The position numbers were made by a program, and so were the translations under genes. The notes below the pieces were generated by a model that ran no database searches, had not been told where the DNA came from, and worked only from the letters and a program-made list of their open reading frames with translations. A stretch of 59,969 nt of DNA from Fundidesulfovibrio agrisoli (GTDB taxonomy: Bacteria > Desulfobacterota > Desulfovibrionia > Desulfovibrionales > Desulfovibrionaceae), in the NCBI RefSeq assembly GCF_022808715.1, contig NZ_JAKZKX010000024.1:1-59969 (forward strand), in the 5' to 3' direction. Below are positions 40,022-49,629 of this stretch, piece by piece. The first letter of the stretch is position 1, and each line of letters starts with the position of its first letter.

Positions 40022-40243
40022 ATGGGCCAATACATTCCCGACAACGACCAATATCCCCTGGAAGACCAGCTCAAGACCCTCGCTGACGACGAGCTGCTGG
40101 ACTTCTGGGAGGAAGCCCAGATGCTCGACCGCCCCCTGGGCGAAAACGCCGAGCCCGTCAACGTCACCCCGCTGGAGTACGAACGCATCATCCTCCAGGA
40201 GCTGATGCTGCGCTCCTGCATGCGCGGCGCGGGCCCCCGCTAG
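40022..40243 (+). CDS. Small acidic uncharacterised protein
   Basis: A 73-residue acidic protein (MGQYIPDNDQYPLEDQLK), helical in the middle (ADDELLDFWEEAQMLDRPL), ending ILQELMLRSCMRGAGPR. I recognise no family. GGAGG lies 12 bp upstream, a long but usable spacing, and a strong terminator follows 30 bp after the stop, so it is a discrete small gene. A longer frame in another reading phase here (39822-40205) looks like a shadow. Confidence 0.65.
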   Translation: MGQYIPDNDQYPLEDQLKTLADDELLDFWEEAQMLDRPLGENAEPVNVTPLEYERIILQELMLRSCMRGAGPR

Positions 40244-40272
40244 CCGTCACCCTGGCTCTAACCGCCATATAA

Positions 40273-40301
40273 GGAATCCGCCCGGCGGATTCCTTTTTTT
40301 T
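40273..40301 (+). terminator. Rho-independent terminator after the small acidic gene
   Basis: A 10-bp stem (40273-40282 with 40284-40293) is followed by a run of eight T. Confidence 0.9.
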
Positions 40302-40307
40302 CGGGCG

Positions 40308-40346
40308 CAAAAAAGCCGGAAGGGCTCTCGCCCTCCCGGCCTTTTT
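40308..40346 (-). terminator. Rho-independent terminator of icd
   Basis: Near-perfect 11-bp arms (40315-40325 with 40330-40340) are flanked by A-run on one side and T-run on the other, so it can work both ways. It lies just after the icd stop. Confidence 0.9.
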
Positions 40347-40364
40347 GCTATTCGGAACGCGGGC

Positions 40365-41513
<1,149 letters not shown>

Positions 41514-41549
41514 TTCGCGCTCCTGCTGGGGGTCGTGTGGGAGCCCAAG

Positions 41550-41578
41550 GGCTTACGTTCGCGCCTCGCCCCTGTCAA
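41550..41578 (-). promoter_or_regulatory. icd promoter overlapping the end of the EamA gene
   Basis: TTGACA (41573-41578) and TAAGCC (41550-41555) have a 17-bp spacer on the minus strand, about 37 bp upstream of icd. Confidence 0.65.
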
Positions 41579-42509
41579 TGATCCGAGCCCCGCCGGAGGC
41601 GTTGTTCGTGCCGTTTTTCACAGATCGGCGCACCAGGTAGATGCCCCCAAGCACCAGGCCCCCGCCCCCGATCTGGCCCCAGCCCACGGGCTCGCCCAGG
41701 AAGGCCCAGCCCAGAGCCAGGGCCGCCAGCGGCGGCAGATAGGACACCGAGGAGGCCGCCACCGCGCCCACCGCGTGGATCAGCCCGTAATAGATCACGT
41801 AGGCCGCGCCCGAGCCCAGCGCGCCCAGGCCCAGGGCCACGCAGGCCAGCAACTGCCAGGAGCCCGCCACGCGGGACATGCCCTCCCACTGGGCCAGGGG
41901 CGCATAAAGCACCGCCGCCAGGAGCATCTGCAGCGCCGCCAGGCTCAGCGGCGGGACGCCCGTCTGCGTGAGGAACCTGCGGGCGTAGACGAAGGCCGCC
42001 GCGTAGCCCATGCCGCCCGCGAGCATGTAGCCCGCTCCGGCCAGGGTGGAGGCGGCAACGCCGCGCCAGGGGGCCACGATGCAGACGATGCCCAGGAAGC
42101 TGACGCCAAGCCCGGCCAGCCTGGCGCGGGTGAGGCGCTCCTCCGGCAGGAACGCGGCCGCCAGCATGGCCGTGAGCAGCGGCACCGAGCCGGAGAGCAC
42201 CCCGGCCACGCCGGAATCGAGCCGCTTCGTGCCCTCCATGAAGCAGTGGAAGGTGAACACGTTGGCCGCCAGGGTCATCACGGTGACGTGCAGCGCCAGC
42301 CGGGGGGAGCGGCGCGCAGCCCGCAGCGCGGCGGGCAGGAAGGGCGTGAGCGCCAGCGCCCCGGAAGCCAGGCGCAGCCACACGGCCTGGGAGGCGACCA
42401 GGCTTGCGGTGCTGATCTTCATGAACAGGAAGTTGGCCCCCCAGAGCAGGCCGAGCACGCCCAGCCAAAGGAACGGGGCGTTGCGCAGGGAAAGACGGTC
42501 GCGGAGCAT
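41553..42509 (-). CDS. EamA/DMT-family membrane transporter
   Basis: A 318-residue inner-membrane protein of the drug/metabolite transporter superfamily with about ten helices and two EamA repeats. The first repeat spans about 13-145 (WLGVLGLLWGANFLFMKIS start) and the second about 158-290 (LAGAGYMLAGGMGYAAAFVYARRFL start). Members export amino acids, metabolites or drugs; the substrate is unknown. The AraC-type regulator gene sits 17 bp upstream on the same strand and may control or be co-expressed with it. Confidence 0.88.
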   Translation of the reverse strand: MLRDRLSLRNAPFLWLGVLGLLWGANFLFMKISTASLVASQAVWLRLASGALALTPFLPAALRAARRSPRLALHVTVMTLAANVFTFHCFMEGTKRLDSGVAGVLSGSVPLLTAMLAAAFLPEERLTRARLAGLGVSFLGIVCIVAPWRGVAASTLAGAGYMLAGGMGYAAAFVYARRFLTQTGVPPLSLAALQMLLAAVLYAPLAQWEGMSRVAGSWQLLACVALGLGALGSGAAYVIYYGLIHAVGAVAASSVSYLPPLAALALGWAFLGEPVGWGQIGGGGLVLGGIYLVRRSVKNGTNNASGGARIIDRGEART

Positions 42510-42526
42510 GAAACCCTCCTGTGTGT

Positions 42527-43390
42527 TCAGGAGGCTTCTGCATCCTTCGCGGCGGAACCGTCTTGCAGATTCTTGCTCTTTTTGCGGAAGGCCCCGGGGG
42601 TCACGCCCACCACAGCCTTGAAGCGGTTGGTCAGGTGGCTCTGGTCCGCGAAGCCGGTGGCCGCGGCCACGTCCGCGATGGAGGCCCCGCCCGCCAGCAG
42701 GCGCTTGGCCCCCTCGATGCGCCGCTGCAGTTGGTAGATGTGCGGTGGCACGCCCACCTCGGCCCCGAAGGAGCGCACGAAGTGGTAGGGGCTCATGCAG
42801 GCCACGGCGGCCAGCTCATCCAACCCGGGTGCCCGGGCGTGGTGAGCGTCCAGGTAATCGCGGGCGCGCTGGATGCCCGGTCGGGCCTTGCGCAGGGAGG
42901 GCGCGGGGGGACGGGGCGAGGCGTGCCTCCCGATCAGCCGGGCCAAGGCCCAGGTGAGCAGGCTCTGCTTGGCCAGGGGCGTGGCGCAGCCCGAATCCAG
43001 GGCGGCGTGCAGGGCCAGGAGGCCGCGTGTGAGCTCGTCGTCGCGGATCACCAACTCGTCGAAGGCGGGCACGCCCACGGGCCGCCCGGCAAGCTGGCTG
43101 GCTATCCCTTGCAGGATGGCGGGATGCGGGTAGACCACCCGGTAGCTCCAGCCCGCCTCGGTGGCGCCGTGGCCGGTGTGCTGCTCGCCCGCGTTCATCA
43201 CGCAGGTGGTGTCGGCGGGCATGATCTCGTCGCCGCCCCGGTAGCGGGCGCGCTGGGCCCCGGCCTGGATCACCCCGATGACGAACTCCTCGTGGGCGTG
43301 GGGCGCGAAGCGGTGGTTCACGAAGGAGGCCTGGAGGCACTCCAGGCCGCCCAGGTCGTGTTCGATCCAGTAGCGGGCGCTGTCTTTCAT
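42527..43390 (-). CDS. AraC-family transcriptional regulator
   Basis: A 287-residue protein. The N-terminal cupin-like sensing domain (FVNHRFAPHAHEEFVIGVIQAG, with metal-type His residues, then GDEIMPADTTCVMNAGEQHTGHG) is followed by a double HTH AraC domain (about 175-275; DELAAVACMSPYHFVRSFGAEVG and IADVAAATGFADQSHLTNRFKAVVGVTPGAFRK). Regulators of this type, paired with EamA or LysE exporters, often sense the exported metabolite. The ligand is unknown. Confidence 0.9.
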   Translation of the reverse strand: MKDSARYWIEHDLGGLECLQASFVNHRFAPHAHEEFVIGVIQAGAQRARYRGGDEIMPADTTCVMNAGEQHTGHGATEAGWSYRVVYPHPAILQGIASQLAGRPVGVPAFDELVIRDDELTRGLLALHAALDSGCATPLAKQSLLTWALARLIGRHASPRPPAPSLRKARPGIQRARDYLDAHHARAPGLDELAAVACMSPYHFVRSFGAEVGVPPHIYQLQRRIEGAKRLLAGGASIADVAAATGFADQSHLTNRFKAVVGVTPGAFRKKSKNLQDGSAAKDAEAS

Positions 43391-43453
43391 GGGCTGGGCT
43401 CGCGAATAGCTTGCCGGGAAGGATAGGCGCGGCCAGGGCGCAGGGCAAGAAAA

Positions 43454-43480
43454 AGGGCCGATGGGGTTACCATCGGCCCT
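43454..43480 (-). terminator. Terminator of tRNA-Asp copy 1
   Basis: A perfect 11-bp stem (43454-43464 with 43470-43480), followed on the minus strand by a T-run, directly follows the tRNA gene. Confidence 0.88.
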
Positions 43481-43490
43481 GTGGGCTCAG

Positions 43491-43567
<77 letters not shown>

Positions 43568-43608
43568 GCATGCCCCGCGTCGGCTTTCACCGTCGCGGGG
43601 AAGCGTGA

Positions 43609-43635
43609 TTTATAGGGGCTGGCCAAAAAGGTCAA
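43609..43635 (-). promoter_or_regulatory. Likely promoter of tRNA-Asp copy 1
   Basis: TTGACC (43630-43635) and TATAAA (43609-43614) with a 15-bp spacer lie about 42 bp upstream of the tRNA. The spacer is short, so the call is moderate. Confidence 0.5.
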
Positions 43636-43661
43636 GCCCCTTGCGCGGGGAAAATGAAAAA

Positions 43662-44594
43662 TCATGCTCCCGCGCACTCGCCGGGAAAGCGCACGCCAGT
43701 CAGCCGCTCGGACGCGGCCCACAACTCGCGCGCCAGGCCGATATCCCTGGAGCGGCAGGAGCCGCGCACCTTCTTGGGGTAGCCGCGCGCCTGCAGGCAG
43801 CCGTCCGGCCCGATGAAGTCGCCGCTTACGATCTCCGGGTCCGTGGCCGCGCACAAGGTGGGCAGCGCCCCTTGCCAGGGGCGCATGGCGAAGCAGCCGT
43901 TCAGGCGGCGCAGGCGGGTGGTGCGCTGCAGATTGGTGGCGGACCAGCCCGGGTGCGCGGCGGCCACCACCATGCCTGGCTTCGCGCCTCGCGCCACGGA
44001 GGCCAGCTCGTTCACGAACAGCAGGTTGGCCAGCTTGCTGTCGCCGTAGGCCTTCCAAGAGCCGCAGGAGCAGCCGCCCTTGCAGCAACAGCCGCGCTGG
44101 GGCTGGCCCAGGCGCTTGACGTCCAGGCAGCCCCACTTGTGGGCCATGCTGGAGACCACCACCACACGCGGGGCGTCCGAAAGCATCAGCTGCGGCCAGA
44201 GCAGGCCCGTGAGCGCGAAGTGGCCCAGGTGGTTCACGCCCATCTGGCTCTCGAAGCCGTCGGCGGTGACGCCGGGGGGCGGCACCATGACGCCCGCGTT
44301 GTTCACCAGCAGGTCCAGCCTGGGGAAGCGCTCCCCGAAGGCCTGGGCGAAGGCGCGCACGGTGGCCAGGTCGGCCAGGTCCAGCGGCATGAACGCTGCC
44401 TGTGCGCTAGGAACTTCAGCCGCCAGCCGGGTTGCGGCCTCCTCGCCGCGCTCCGGGTCGCGGCAGGCCAGGACGACCTGAGCGCCTTTGGCGGCCAGCG
44501 CTTTCGCGGTTTCATAGCCGATGCCGCTGTTGGCCCCGGTGACGATGGCGATGCGGCCGGTCTGGTCCGGGATGGATGCGGTTGTCCATTGCAT
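43662..44594 (-). CDS. Short-chain dehydrogenase with an unusual cysteine cluster
   Basis: A 310-residue NAD(P)-dependent SDR of the retinol dehydrogenase/protochlorophyllide reductase-like group. The cofactor motif TGANSGIG (19-26), NNAG (98-101), VVVVSS (145-149) and the catalytic YGDSK (Tyr183, Lys187) are all present. Just before the catalytic Tyr lies a five-cysteine cluster CCCKGGCSC (169-177), with more Cys later (GCFAM, GCLQ, SCRS). I have not seen this in typical members. The start at 44594 has AGGAG 8 bp upstream; longer frames lack one. Substrate is unknown. Confidence 0.87.
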   Translation of the reverse strand: MQWTTASIPDQTGRIAIVTGANSGIGYETAKALAAKGAQVVLACRDPERGEEAATRLAAEVPSAQAAFMPLDLADLATVRAFAQAFGERFPRLDLLVNNAGVMVPPPGVTADGFESQMGVNHLGHFALTGLLWPQLMLSDAPRVVVVSSMAHKWGCLDVKRLGQPQRGCCCKGGCSCGSWKAYGDSKLANLLFVNELASVARGAKPGMVVAAAHPGWSATNLQRTTRLRRLNGCFAMRPWQGALPTLCAATDPEIVSGDFIGPDGCLQARGYPKKVRGSCRSRDIGLARELWAASERLTGVRFPGECAGA

Positions 44595-44612
44595 GTGCGA
44601 GCTCCTTTTTGA

Positions 44613-44640
44613 TTCTACAATTTGATAAGTTTCAAACTTA
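44613..44640 (-). promoter_or_regulatory. Promoter with overlapping palindromic operator upstream of the SDR gene
   Basis: On the minus strand a TAGAAT -10-like box lies at about 44613-44618. Overlapping the expected -35 is a perfect inverted repeat of 7-bp arms around one base (44626-44640, TAAGTTT-C-AAACTTA). It is AT-rich against a GC-rich background. A repressor site is likely; the regulator is not identified. Confidence 0.55.
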
Positions 44641-44919
44641 ATAAACGCAGCTCCAGGGATGCGGGCGCGCGCCCGCATTGGTCCTCCGCCGCCGATTACG
44701 ACTCCCTGGCCGAGCGGAAAACGTTTCGACAAACGTCGAATCGACATCTATGCCCGGTTCCGCCGCATGTCAACGGAAGAGCCATGAAACTGTCCGCGCG
44801 CTCTTCCGATTCCGGGAAAAGGCTTGCCACAGGCAACGTTCCGCCGCACTACTCGTTAAGGGACGCGATTCTCAGCGGCCCCGAGGCCCGCAACCGGGAA
44901 GGACGACAAGGGAGACACC
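44641..44919. other. Gene-free stretch between SDR and small Cys-rich gene
   Basis: No gene, repeat or RNA is convincingly seen. It should contain the start region of the 81-residue gene, but no confident promoter was found. Confidence 0.5.
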
Positions 44920-45165
44920 ATGGAAGACCATACGTGCGGGAACTGCCTGTATTGGCTGCCCTTCGACGGGCACACCCAGCGCGGCTATTGCCGCCTCAAC
45001 CCGCCGTGCGTGCCGGACGAGCACTCCGGGCGCATGCTCCCGGACGGCAGCGGCAGGATCGTGAAGCGCTGCGAATGGCCAGTGACCGAGCAGGGGCAGT
45101 ATTGCGCCCAGTTCAAGCAGGCGACGGGACCGGCCACCAAGGGCGGTGCGGAGTTGTGGGGGTAG
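44920..45165 (+). CDS. Small cysteine-rich protein, possibly metal-binding
   Basis: An 81-residue protein with six cysteines: CGNC at 6-9, then Cys24, Cys30, Cys51 and Cys62 (HTCGNCLYW, YCRLNPPCVP, RCEWP, YCAQF). The spacing suggests zinc or iron-sulfur binding. It also has aromatic and Pro residues around the cysteines, as in small deltaproteobacterial proteins of unknown role. AGGGAG lies 6 bp upstream of the ATG. No signal peptide is seen. It lies between the two tRNA-Asp copies, facing away from the SDR gene. Confidence 0.75.
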   Translation: MEDHTCGNCLYWLPFDGHTQRGYCRLNPPCVPDEHSGRMLPDGSGRIVKRCEWPVTEQGQYCAQFKQATGPATKGGAELWG

Positions 45166-45254
45166 GGTCCGGCGCGGCTGATACCGTAGCTCGGCCCACC
45201 CCAGGCCGCCACAGCCAATGAGGGGGCGAACCGCAGGCGAAGGCCCAAGCGCAC

Positions 45255-45289
45255 AAAAAGCGAAGGGCCAAGCGTGCGCTCGGCCCTTC
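45255..45289 (-). terminator. Terminator of the tRNA-Val/tRNA-Asp unit
   Basis: Arms 45262-45269 and 45282-45289 form a GC stem with a T-run after it on the minus strand, about 33 bp past tRNA-Asp copy 2. Confidence 0.8.
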
Positions 45290-45322
45290 ATAATCCGATC
45301 AGCCAATCTGGCTGTTGTTTAC

Positions 45323-45399
<77 letters not shown>

Positions 45400-45410
45400 G
45401 CGTTTCTCTG

Positions 45411-45486
45411 TGGTAGGCGGAACAGGGCTCGAACCTGTGACCCCCGGCTTGTAAGGCCGATGCTCTTCCAACTGAGCTACCCGCCC
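45411..45486 (-). tRNA. tRNA-Val (TAC)
   Basis: A 76-nt gene with encoded CCA. The anticodon loop is TTACAAG (anticodon TAC), with D-arm TAGCTCAGTTGG and T-arm GGTTCGAGCC. The acceptor stem has G-U at both ends (pairs 1-72 and 7-66). Confidence 0.95.
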
Positions 45487-45504
45487 GCCCTCACGAGAAG
45501 AGTG

Positions 45505-45533
45505 CTTTTACGCGCACACTCCGGGAAGGTCAA
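45505..45533 (-). promoter_or_regulatory. Promoter of the tRNA-Val/tRNA-Asp unit
   Basis: TTGACC (45528-45533) and TAAAAG (45505-45510) have a 17-bp spacer, about 19 bp upstream of the tRNA-Val 5' end. Confidence 0.7.
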
Positions 45534-45690
45534 CTGGTTTCTCGACAAAGCGCGCAAGCCCCCTCCTCTCCACTTCACCAGACAGCAAAATTTGTCTCAC
45601 GTTCGCCATTTTCGTCATCAAACCGTAACAATGAACGCCTAATCGACATGGACAACGCCCGGGAAGGCCACCCCAGGGACGGAGCGCTCC

Positions 45691-46575
45691 ATGCTGCAGA
45701 CATTCATCCTGTGCATTTTAGCCGCAGGCACCGTTATATCGGGTATTTCATACACGCTCTACTGGCGTTCAGCCCTGCGTGATCCACACCACTCCCACGG
45801 CACGGCGTTCAGCAGCGGCTCCGGGCTCTTCTTCTGCGTACTCCGGGCGTTCATGGGCAGCGTTTTCAGCCAGTTCTTCATCTACGCCTCCTACCCGCTG
45901 GGCTTCCTGAAGCCGCGCCGGGGTCCGAAGTTCCGGCCGGATTGCGAAAAACCCACGGTGGTGCTCGTCCACGGCCTGTACCACAACGCCTCGGCCTGGT
46001 ACGTCTACAGCTGGATGCTGCGCCGCCAGGGCTACGCCAACATCGTCTGCTGGAGCTACAACACCGTCAAGTACGACTTCTGGGAGCTGGCGGAACAGCT
46101 TCGCGGCGTCGTCGCGCGGGCTTCGGAAACAAGCGGCGGCCAGGTGGCCCTGATGGGCCACAGCCTGGGCGGCTTGCTGGCCCGGGCCGCCGTGGCCGAC
46201 CCGGACTGCGCCTCCCGCGTGCTGGCCCTTGTGGCCCTGGGCTCCCCCCACGGGGGCAGCACCCTGGCCGGGCTGGCCCTGGGCCGCCTGGGCCGCAGCC
46301 TGGCCCACGGGGGCGAACTGGTGCGCCGCCTGGCCGCCCTGCCCTGCCCGCGCGCCGTACCCAAGCTCAACATCTATTCCCCGCTGGACAACATGGTCCT
46401 GCCCACCGGCTCGCTGGAGATCGGCCAGCCCGGCTGGGTCCAGGCCGAGACCGCGCCCATCAGCCACGTGAGCATGCTCTACCATCCGCCCACCCTGCGC
46501 CTGGCCCTGGACTTCATGGAGGAGGCCACGGGCTGCGCCGCCTGCCGGGGCGAAGAGGCGCTCGCGGGAGCTTGA
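45691..46575 (+). CDS. Lipase-like alpha/beta hydrolase
   Basis: A 294-residue protein with an N-terminal membrane helix (about 3-25) and a second hydrophobic segment near 48-73. The alpha/beta hydrolase core shows the oxyanion block VVLVHGLYHNASAW, the nucleophile elbow MGHSLGG (catalytic Ser), and a likely catalytic Asp in YSPLDNMV and His in ISHVSML. It resembles triacylglycerol lipases and esterases with a short or no lid. It precedes the histidine kinase gene by 45 bp and may or may not share its transcript. Confidence 0.85.
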   Translation: MLQTFILCILAAGTVISGISYTLYWRSALRDPHHSHGTAFSSGSGLFFCVLRAFMGSVFSQFFIYASYPLGFLKPRRGPKFRPDCEKPTVVLVHGLYHNASAWYVYSWMLRRQGYANIVCWSYNTVKYDFWELAEQLRGVVARASETSGGQVALMGHSLGGLLARAAVADPDCASRVLALVALGSPHGGSTLAGLALGRLGRSLAHGGELVRRLAALPCPRAVPKLNIYSPLDNMVLPTGSLEIGQPGWVQAETAPISHVSMLYHPPTLRLALDFMEEATGCAACRGEEALAGA

Positions 46576-46620
46576 TAAACCGGGGGCAGGTGGTCTACTG
46601 GCTGTGCAGGCGGCACACCA

Positions 46621-49600
46621 ATGAAATCCCCCCTGCTCACTGTCCTGTTCCTGTTGGCGTTCGGGTGCAGCCTGGCTCATGCCCAGGCCGAAGGCGCCAA
46701 GAAGCGCATCCTCTACTTCAATTCCTACCATAGCGGCTACGCCTGGTCCGACCAGGTGCTCGTGGGCATCCGCACCGCGCTGGACAAATCCGGCCAGCCC
46801 TACGACCTGCTGATCGAATTCATGGACACCAAGCGCTTCGTGACCTCCGACGTGGGAGACATCCTGGAGCGGCTCTACCGCGACAAGTACGCCGGGATCA
46901 CCCCCGACGTGATCATCGCCTCGGACGACTACGCCTTCCAGTTCCTGCTGGAGCGCCAGGACAGGCTTTTCCCGGGCGTCCCGGTGATCTTCTGCGGCGT
47001 CAACGATTTCGACCCGGCCATGATCGCCTCGCGCCGCAACATGACGGGCGTGGTGGAGAACCCCGACTTCAAGGCCAACTTCAAGCTCGTGCGGGAGCTC
47101 CTGCCCGACGTGCGCCGCGTCATCGTGGTCACGGACTACTCCCTGACGGGCCAGGCCATCCAGAAGCAGCTGCTGCGGGCCGCAGCGGAATTCAAGACCG
47201 ACTTCACGCTGGAGTGCATCACGGTGCGCACCCTCAACGAGGTGCTGGAGGAGACCAAGAACCTCACCGAGCGGGATATGGTCTACCTCGTGCCCATCTA
47301 CCTGCACGACGACGGGCAGGTCTATTCGGTGGAGGACGTCTGCGACATACTCTCCGTCAAACTGCCCGTGGCCATCAACAGCGCCTGGCAGTTCATGCTC
47401 GGCCACGGCATCATCGGCGGCAAGCTGCACTCCGGCGAGGGCGAGGGCGCGCTGGCCGCCAACATGGCCCTGCAGGTCCTGGCCGGGGAGCCGCCCTCCA
47501 AGATCAAGGTGGTGGACACCTTCGACGACCCCTACATGTTCGACTACAAGGCGCTCAAGCGCTTCGGCATCCCGCAGATCAAACTGCCCTTCGGGTCCAC
47601 GCTCATCAACGAGCCCCTGAGCTTCTACACCATCAACAAGCACATCGTCTGGTTCGGCCTCTCGGGCTTCTTCTTCCTGGTGTTCATCCTGGTGCTGCTG
47701 GTCACCTCCATCCTGCAGAAGCGCTCGGTGGAGCTGCAGATCAAGAACCAGCTCTCCTTCCTGCGCATCCTCATGGACACAATCCCCCTGCCCCTTTCCT
47801 ACAAGGGGGTGGACGGCCGCTACCTCGGCTGCAACCTGGCCTTCGAGAAGTGGTTCGGCGTGGAGCGCGACCAACTGCTTGGCAACCCGGTGCATCCGCT
47901 GGCCACCCGCTTCGACTCGGCCGAGCGCAACCTGCTGGCCAGGCCCGGGGTCATCAGCTTCGAGTCGGACATGCTCGACGCGGCGGGCAGCCCCCACGGC
48001 GTCATCGTCAGCAAGGCCACCTACCTCGACGCCAAAGGCGAGATCGCGGGCGTGGTGGAGGCCATCCAGGACATCACCCTGCGCCGCGAGGCGGAGAAGG
48101 CCCTGCGCCAGTCCCAGACGATGCTGCAGACCGTGCTCAACAACATCCCGCAGCTCGTCTACTGGAAGGACAGGAACCTCAACTTCATCGGCGTGAACCG
48201 CTCCTTCCTGGACTTCTTCGGCCTGGAGGGCCCTGAGCAGATCGTGGGCAGCAGGCTCAACAAGCTCCTGCCGGAGGAGGAGGCCAAGTCCTCGGAGGAG
48301 ATCAACCGCAGGGTGCTGGCCTCCGGCCACTCCATCCACCGCCGGGAGTGGATACTCAACCTGCCCGGGCGCGAGCCCGTGGTGCTGGAGATGACCATCG
48401 TGCCGCTCTACGACGGCGCGGGCAACGTGGTGGGCATCCTGGGCACCGCCGAGGACGTCACGGCCAAGATGAGCCTGGAGAAGCAGCTGCTCCAGTCCCA
48501 GAAGATGGAGGCCATCGGCGCCCTGGCGGGCGGCATCGCGCACGACTTCAACAACATCCTGACATCCATCATCAACTCCACCGAGCTTGCGCTCATGGAC
48601 ATCTCCGACGACTCGGACACCGCCCTGGACCTGGAACGCACCCTCAAGGCCGCCCGTCGCGGCGCACGCCTCGTGAAGCAGATCCTCTCCTTCAGCCGCC
48701 CCACGCAGGAGGGCTTCACCGCCACGGACGTGGCCGAAGTGGTGCACGAGGCCCTGGCCATCTTCGCGGCCACGCTGCCGCGCTCCATCTCGCTCAACGA
48801 GCGCATCAGCGTGCACCCGGCCATGGCCTTCGCCGACCCCACCCAGCTGCACCAGATCGTCATGAACCTCTGCGCCAACGCCTTCCAGGCCATGCGGGAG
48901 AGGGGCGGCCACATGTCCATCGAACTCGACGAGACCGACTTCGACGAGGTGGGGGCCGAGGTGTTCTCCATCCAGCCGGGGCGCTACCTGCGCATCAGCG
49001 TGACGGACAACGGCCCGGGCATCCCCCCCGAAATCATGGACCGCATCTTCGACCCCTTCTTCACCACCAAGGCCAAGGGCGAGGGCACGGGCCTGGGCCT
49101 GGCCGTGGTGCACGGCATCGTCAAGTCGCACCGGGGGGCGCTCAAGGTCTCCAGCCAGCCCGGGCAGCGGACCAGCTTCGAGATCTTCCTGCCCAAGCTG
49201 GAGGAGGTCAGCCGCGCCAAGATCGCCCTGCCCACGGCCGCGCCCATGCGCAAGGGCCACGAGCACGTGCTCTTCGTCGAGGACGACGAGGACCAGCTCA
49301 AGGTCATCCCCCGGGTGCTGGAACTCATGGGCTACACGGTCACGGCCAAGAGCGGCGCGCAGGAGGCCCTGGACTATCTGGCCCACTCGGTCGGTGATGT
49401 GGAGATCGTGGTCACGGACTTCGACATGCCCACCCTCTCGGGCGTGGAGTTCGCCGGACGCCTGGGAACGCTCCATCCCCAGCTTCCCGTGATCCTGGTG
49501 TCCGGGCGGCGCAGCGCCTTGACTGCCGCCGAGCGCGCGGGCAACATCCGCACCGTTCTTCTCAAACCCTACAACGGCGAGGACCTGGGCCGGGCGATCG

Positions 49601-49629
49601 GCCACATCCTCGATGCCGGACGCACCTGA
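46621..49629 (+). CDS. Hybrid histidine kinase with periplasmic ABC-substrate-binding sensor
   Basis: A 1002-residue sensor. The signal peptide ([17 protein letters not shown]) precedes an ABC-substrate-binding-type domain ([15 protein letters not shown] to about 335). A membrane helix at about 342-366 ([20 protein letters not shown]) follows. Two PAS domains span about 380-495 and 500-620. HisKA ([18 protein letters not shown], phospho-His in AHDF), HATPase ([33 protein letters not shown]), and a C-terminal REC domain ([10 protein letters not shown] with Asp in VVTDFDMP) complete it. Its ligand is unknown. Its stop overlaps the ATG of the next gene. Confidence 0.95.
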   Translation: MKSPLLTVLFLLAFGCSLAHAQAEGAKKRILYFNSYHSGYAWSDQVLVGIRTALDKSGQPYDLLIEFMDTKRFVTSDVGDILERLYRDKYAGITPDVIIASDDYAFQFLLERQDRLFPGVPVIFCGVNDFDPAMIASRRNMTGVVENPDFKANFKLVRELLPDVRRVIVVTDYSLTGQAIQKQLLRAAAEFKTDFTLECITVRTLNEVLEETKNLTERDMVYLVPIYLHDDGQVYSVEDVCDILSVKLPVAINSAWQFMLGHGIIGGKLHSGEGEGALAANMALQVLAGEPPSKIKVVDTFDDPYMFDYKALKRFGIPQIKLPFGSTLINEPLSFYTINKHIVWFGLSGFFFLVFILVLLVTSILQKRSVELQIKNQLSFLRILMDTIPLPLSYKGVDGRYLGCNLAFEKWFGVERDQLLGNPVHPLATRFDSAERNLLARPGVISFESDMLDAAGSPHGVIVSKATYLDAKGEIAGVVEAIQDITLRREAEKALRQSQTMLQTVLNNIPQLVYWKDRNLNFIGVNRSFLDFFGLEGPEQIVGSRLNKLLPEEEAKSSEEINRRVLASGHSIHRREWILNLPGREPVVLEMTIVPLYDGAGNVVGILGTAEDVTAKMSLEKQLLQSQKMEAIGALAGGIAHDFNNILTSIINSTELALMDISDDSDTALDLERTLKAARRGARLVKQILSFSRPTQEGFTATDVAEVVHEALAIFAATLPRSISLNERISVHPAMAFADPTQLHQIVMNLCANAFQAMRERGGHMSIELDETDFDEVGAEVFSIQPGRYLRISVTDNGPGIPPEIMDRIFDPFFTTKAKGEGTGLGLAVVHGIVKSHRGALKVSSQPGQRTSFEIFLPKLEEVSRAKIALPTAAPMRKGHEHVLFVEDDEDQLKVIPRVLELMGYTVTAKSGAQEALDYLAHSVGDVEIVVTDFDMPTLSGVEFAGRLGTLHPQLPVILVSGRRSALTAAERAGNIRTVLLKPYNGEDLGRAIGHILDAGRT

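Noticed and set aside
39822-40205. Alternative 127-codon frame across the small acidic gene
   Set aside because: Low-complexity Pro/Ser/Arg composition; the 73-residue frame has a better start and is followed by a terminator.
45769-49605. Long open frame opposite the lipase and kinase genes (1278 codons)
   Set aside because: It is Gly/His/Val/Leu-rich shadow coding of the real genes on the other strand, without domains; common in GC-rich genomes.
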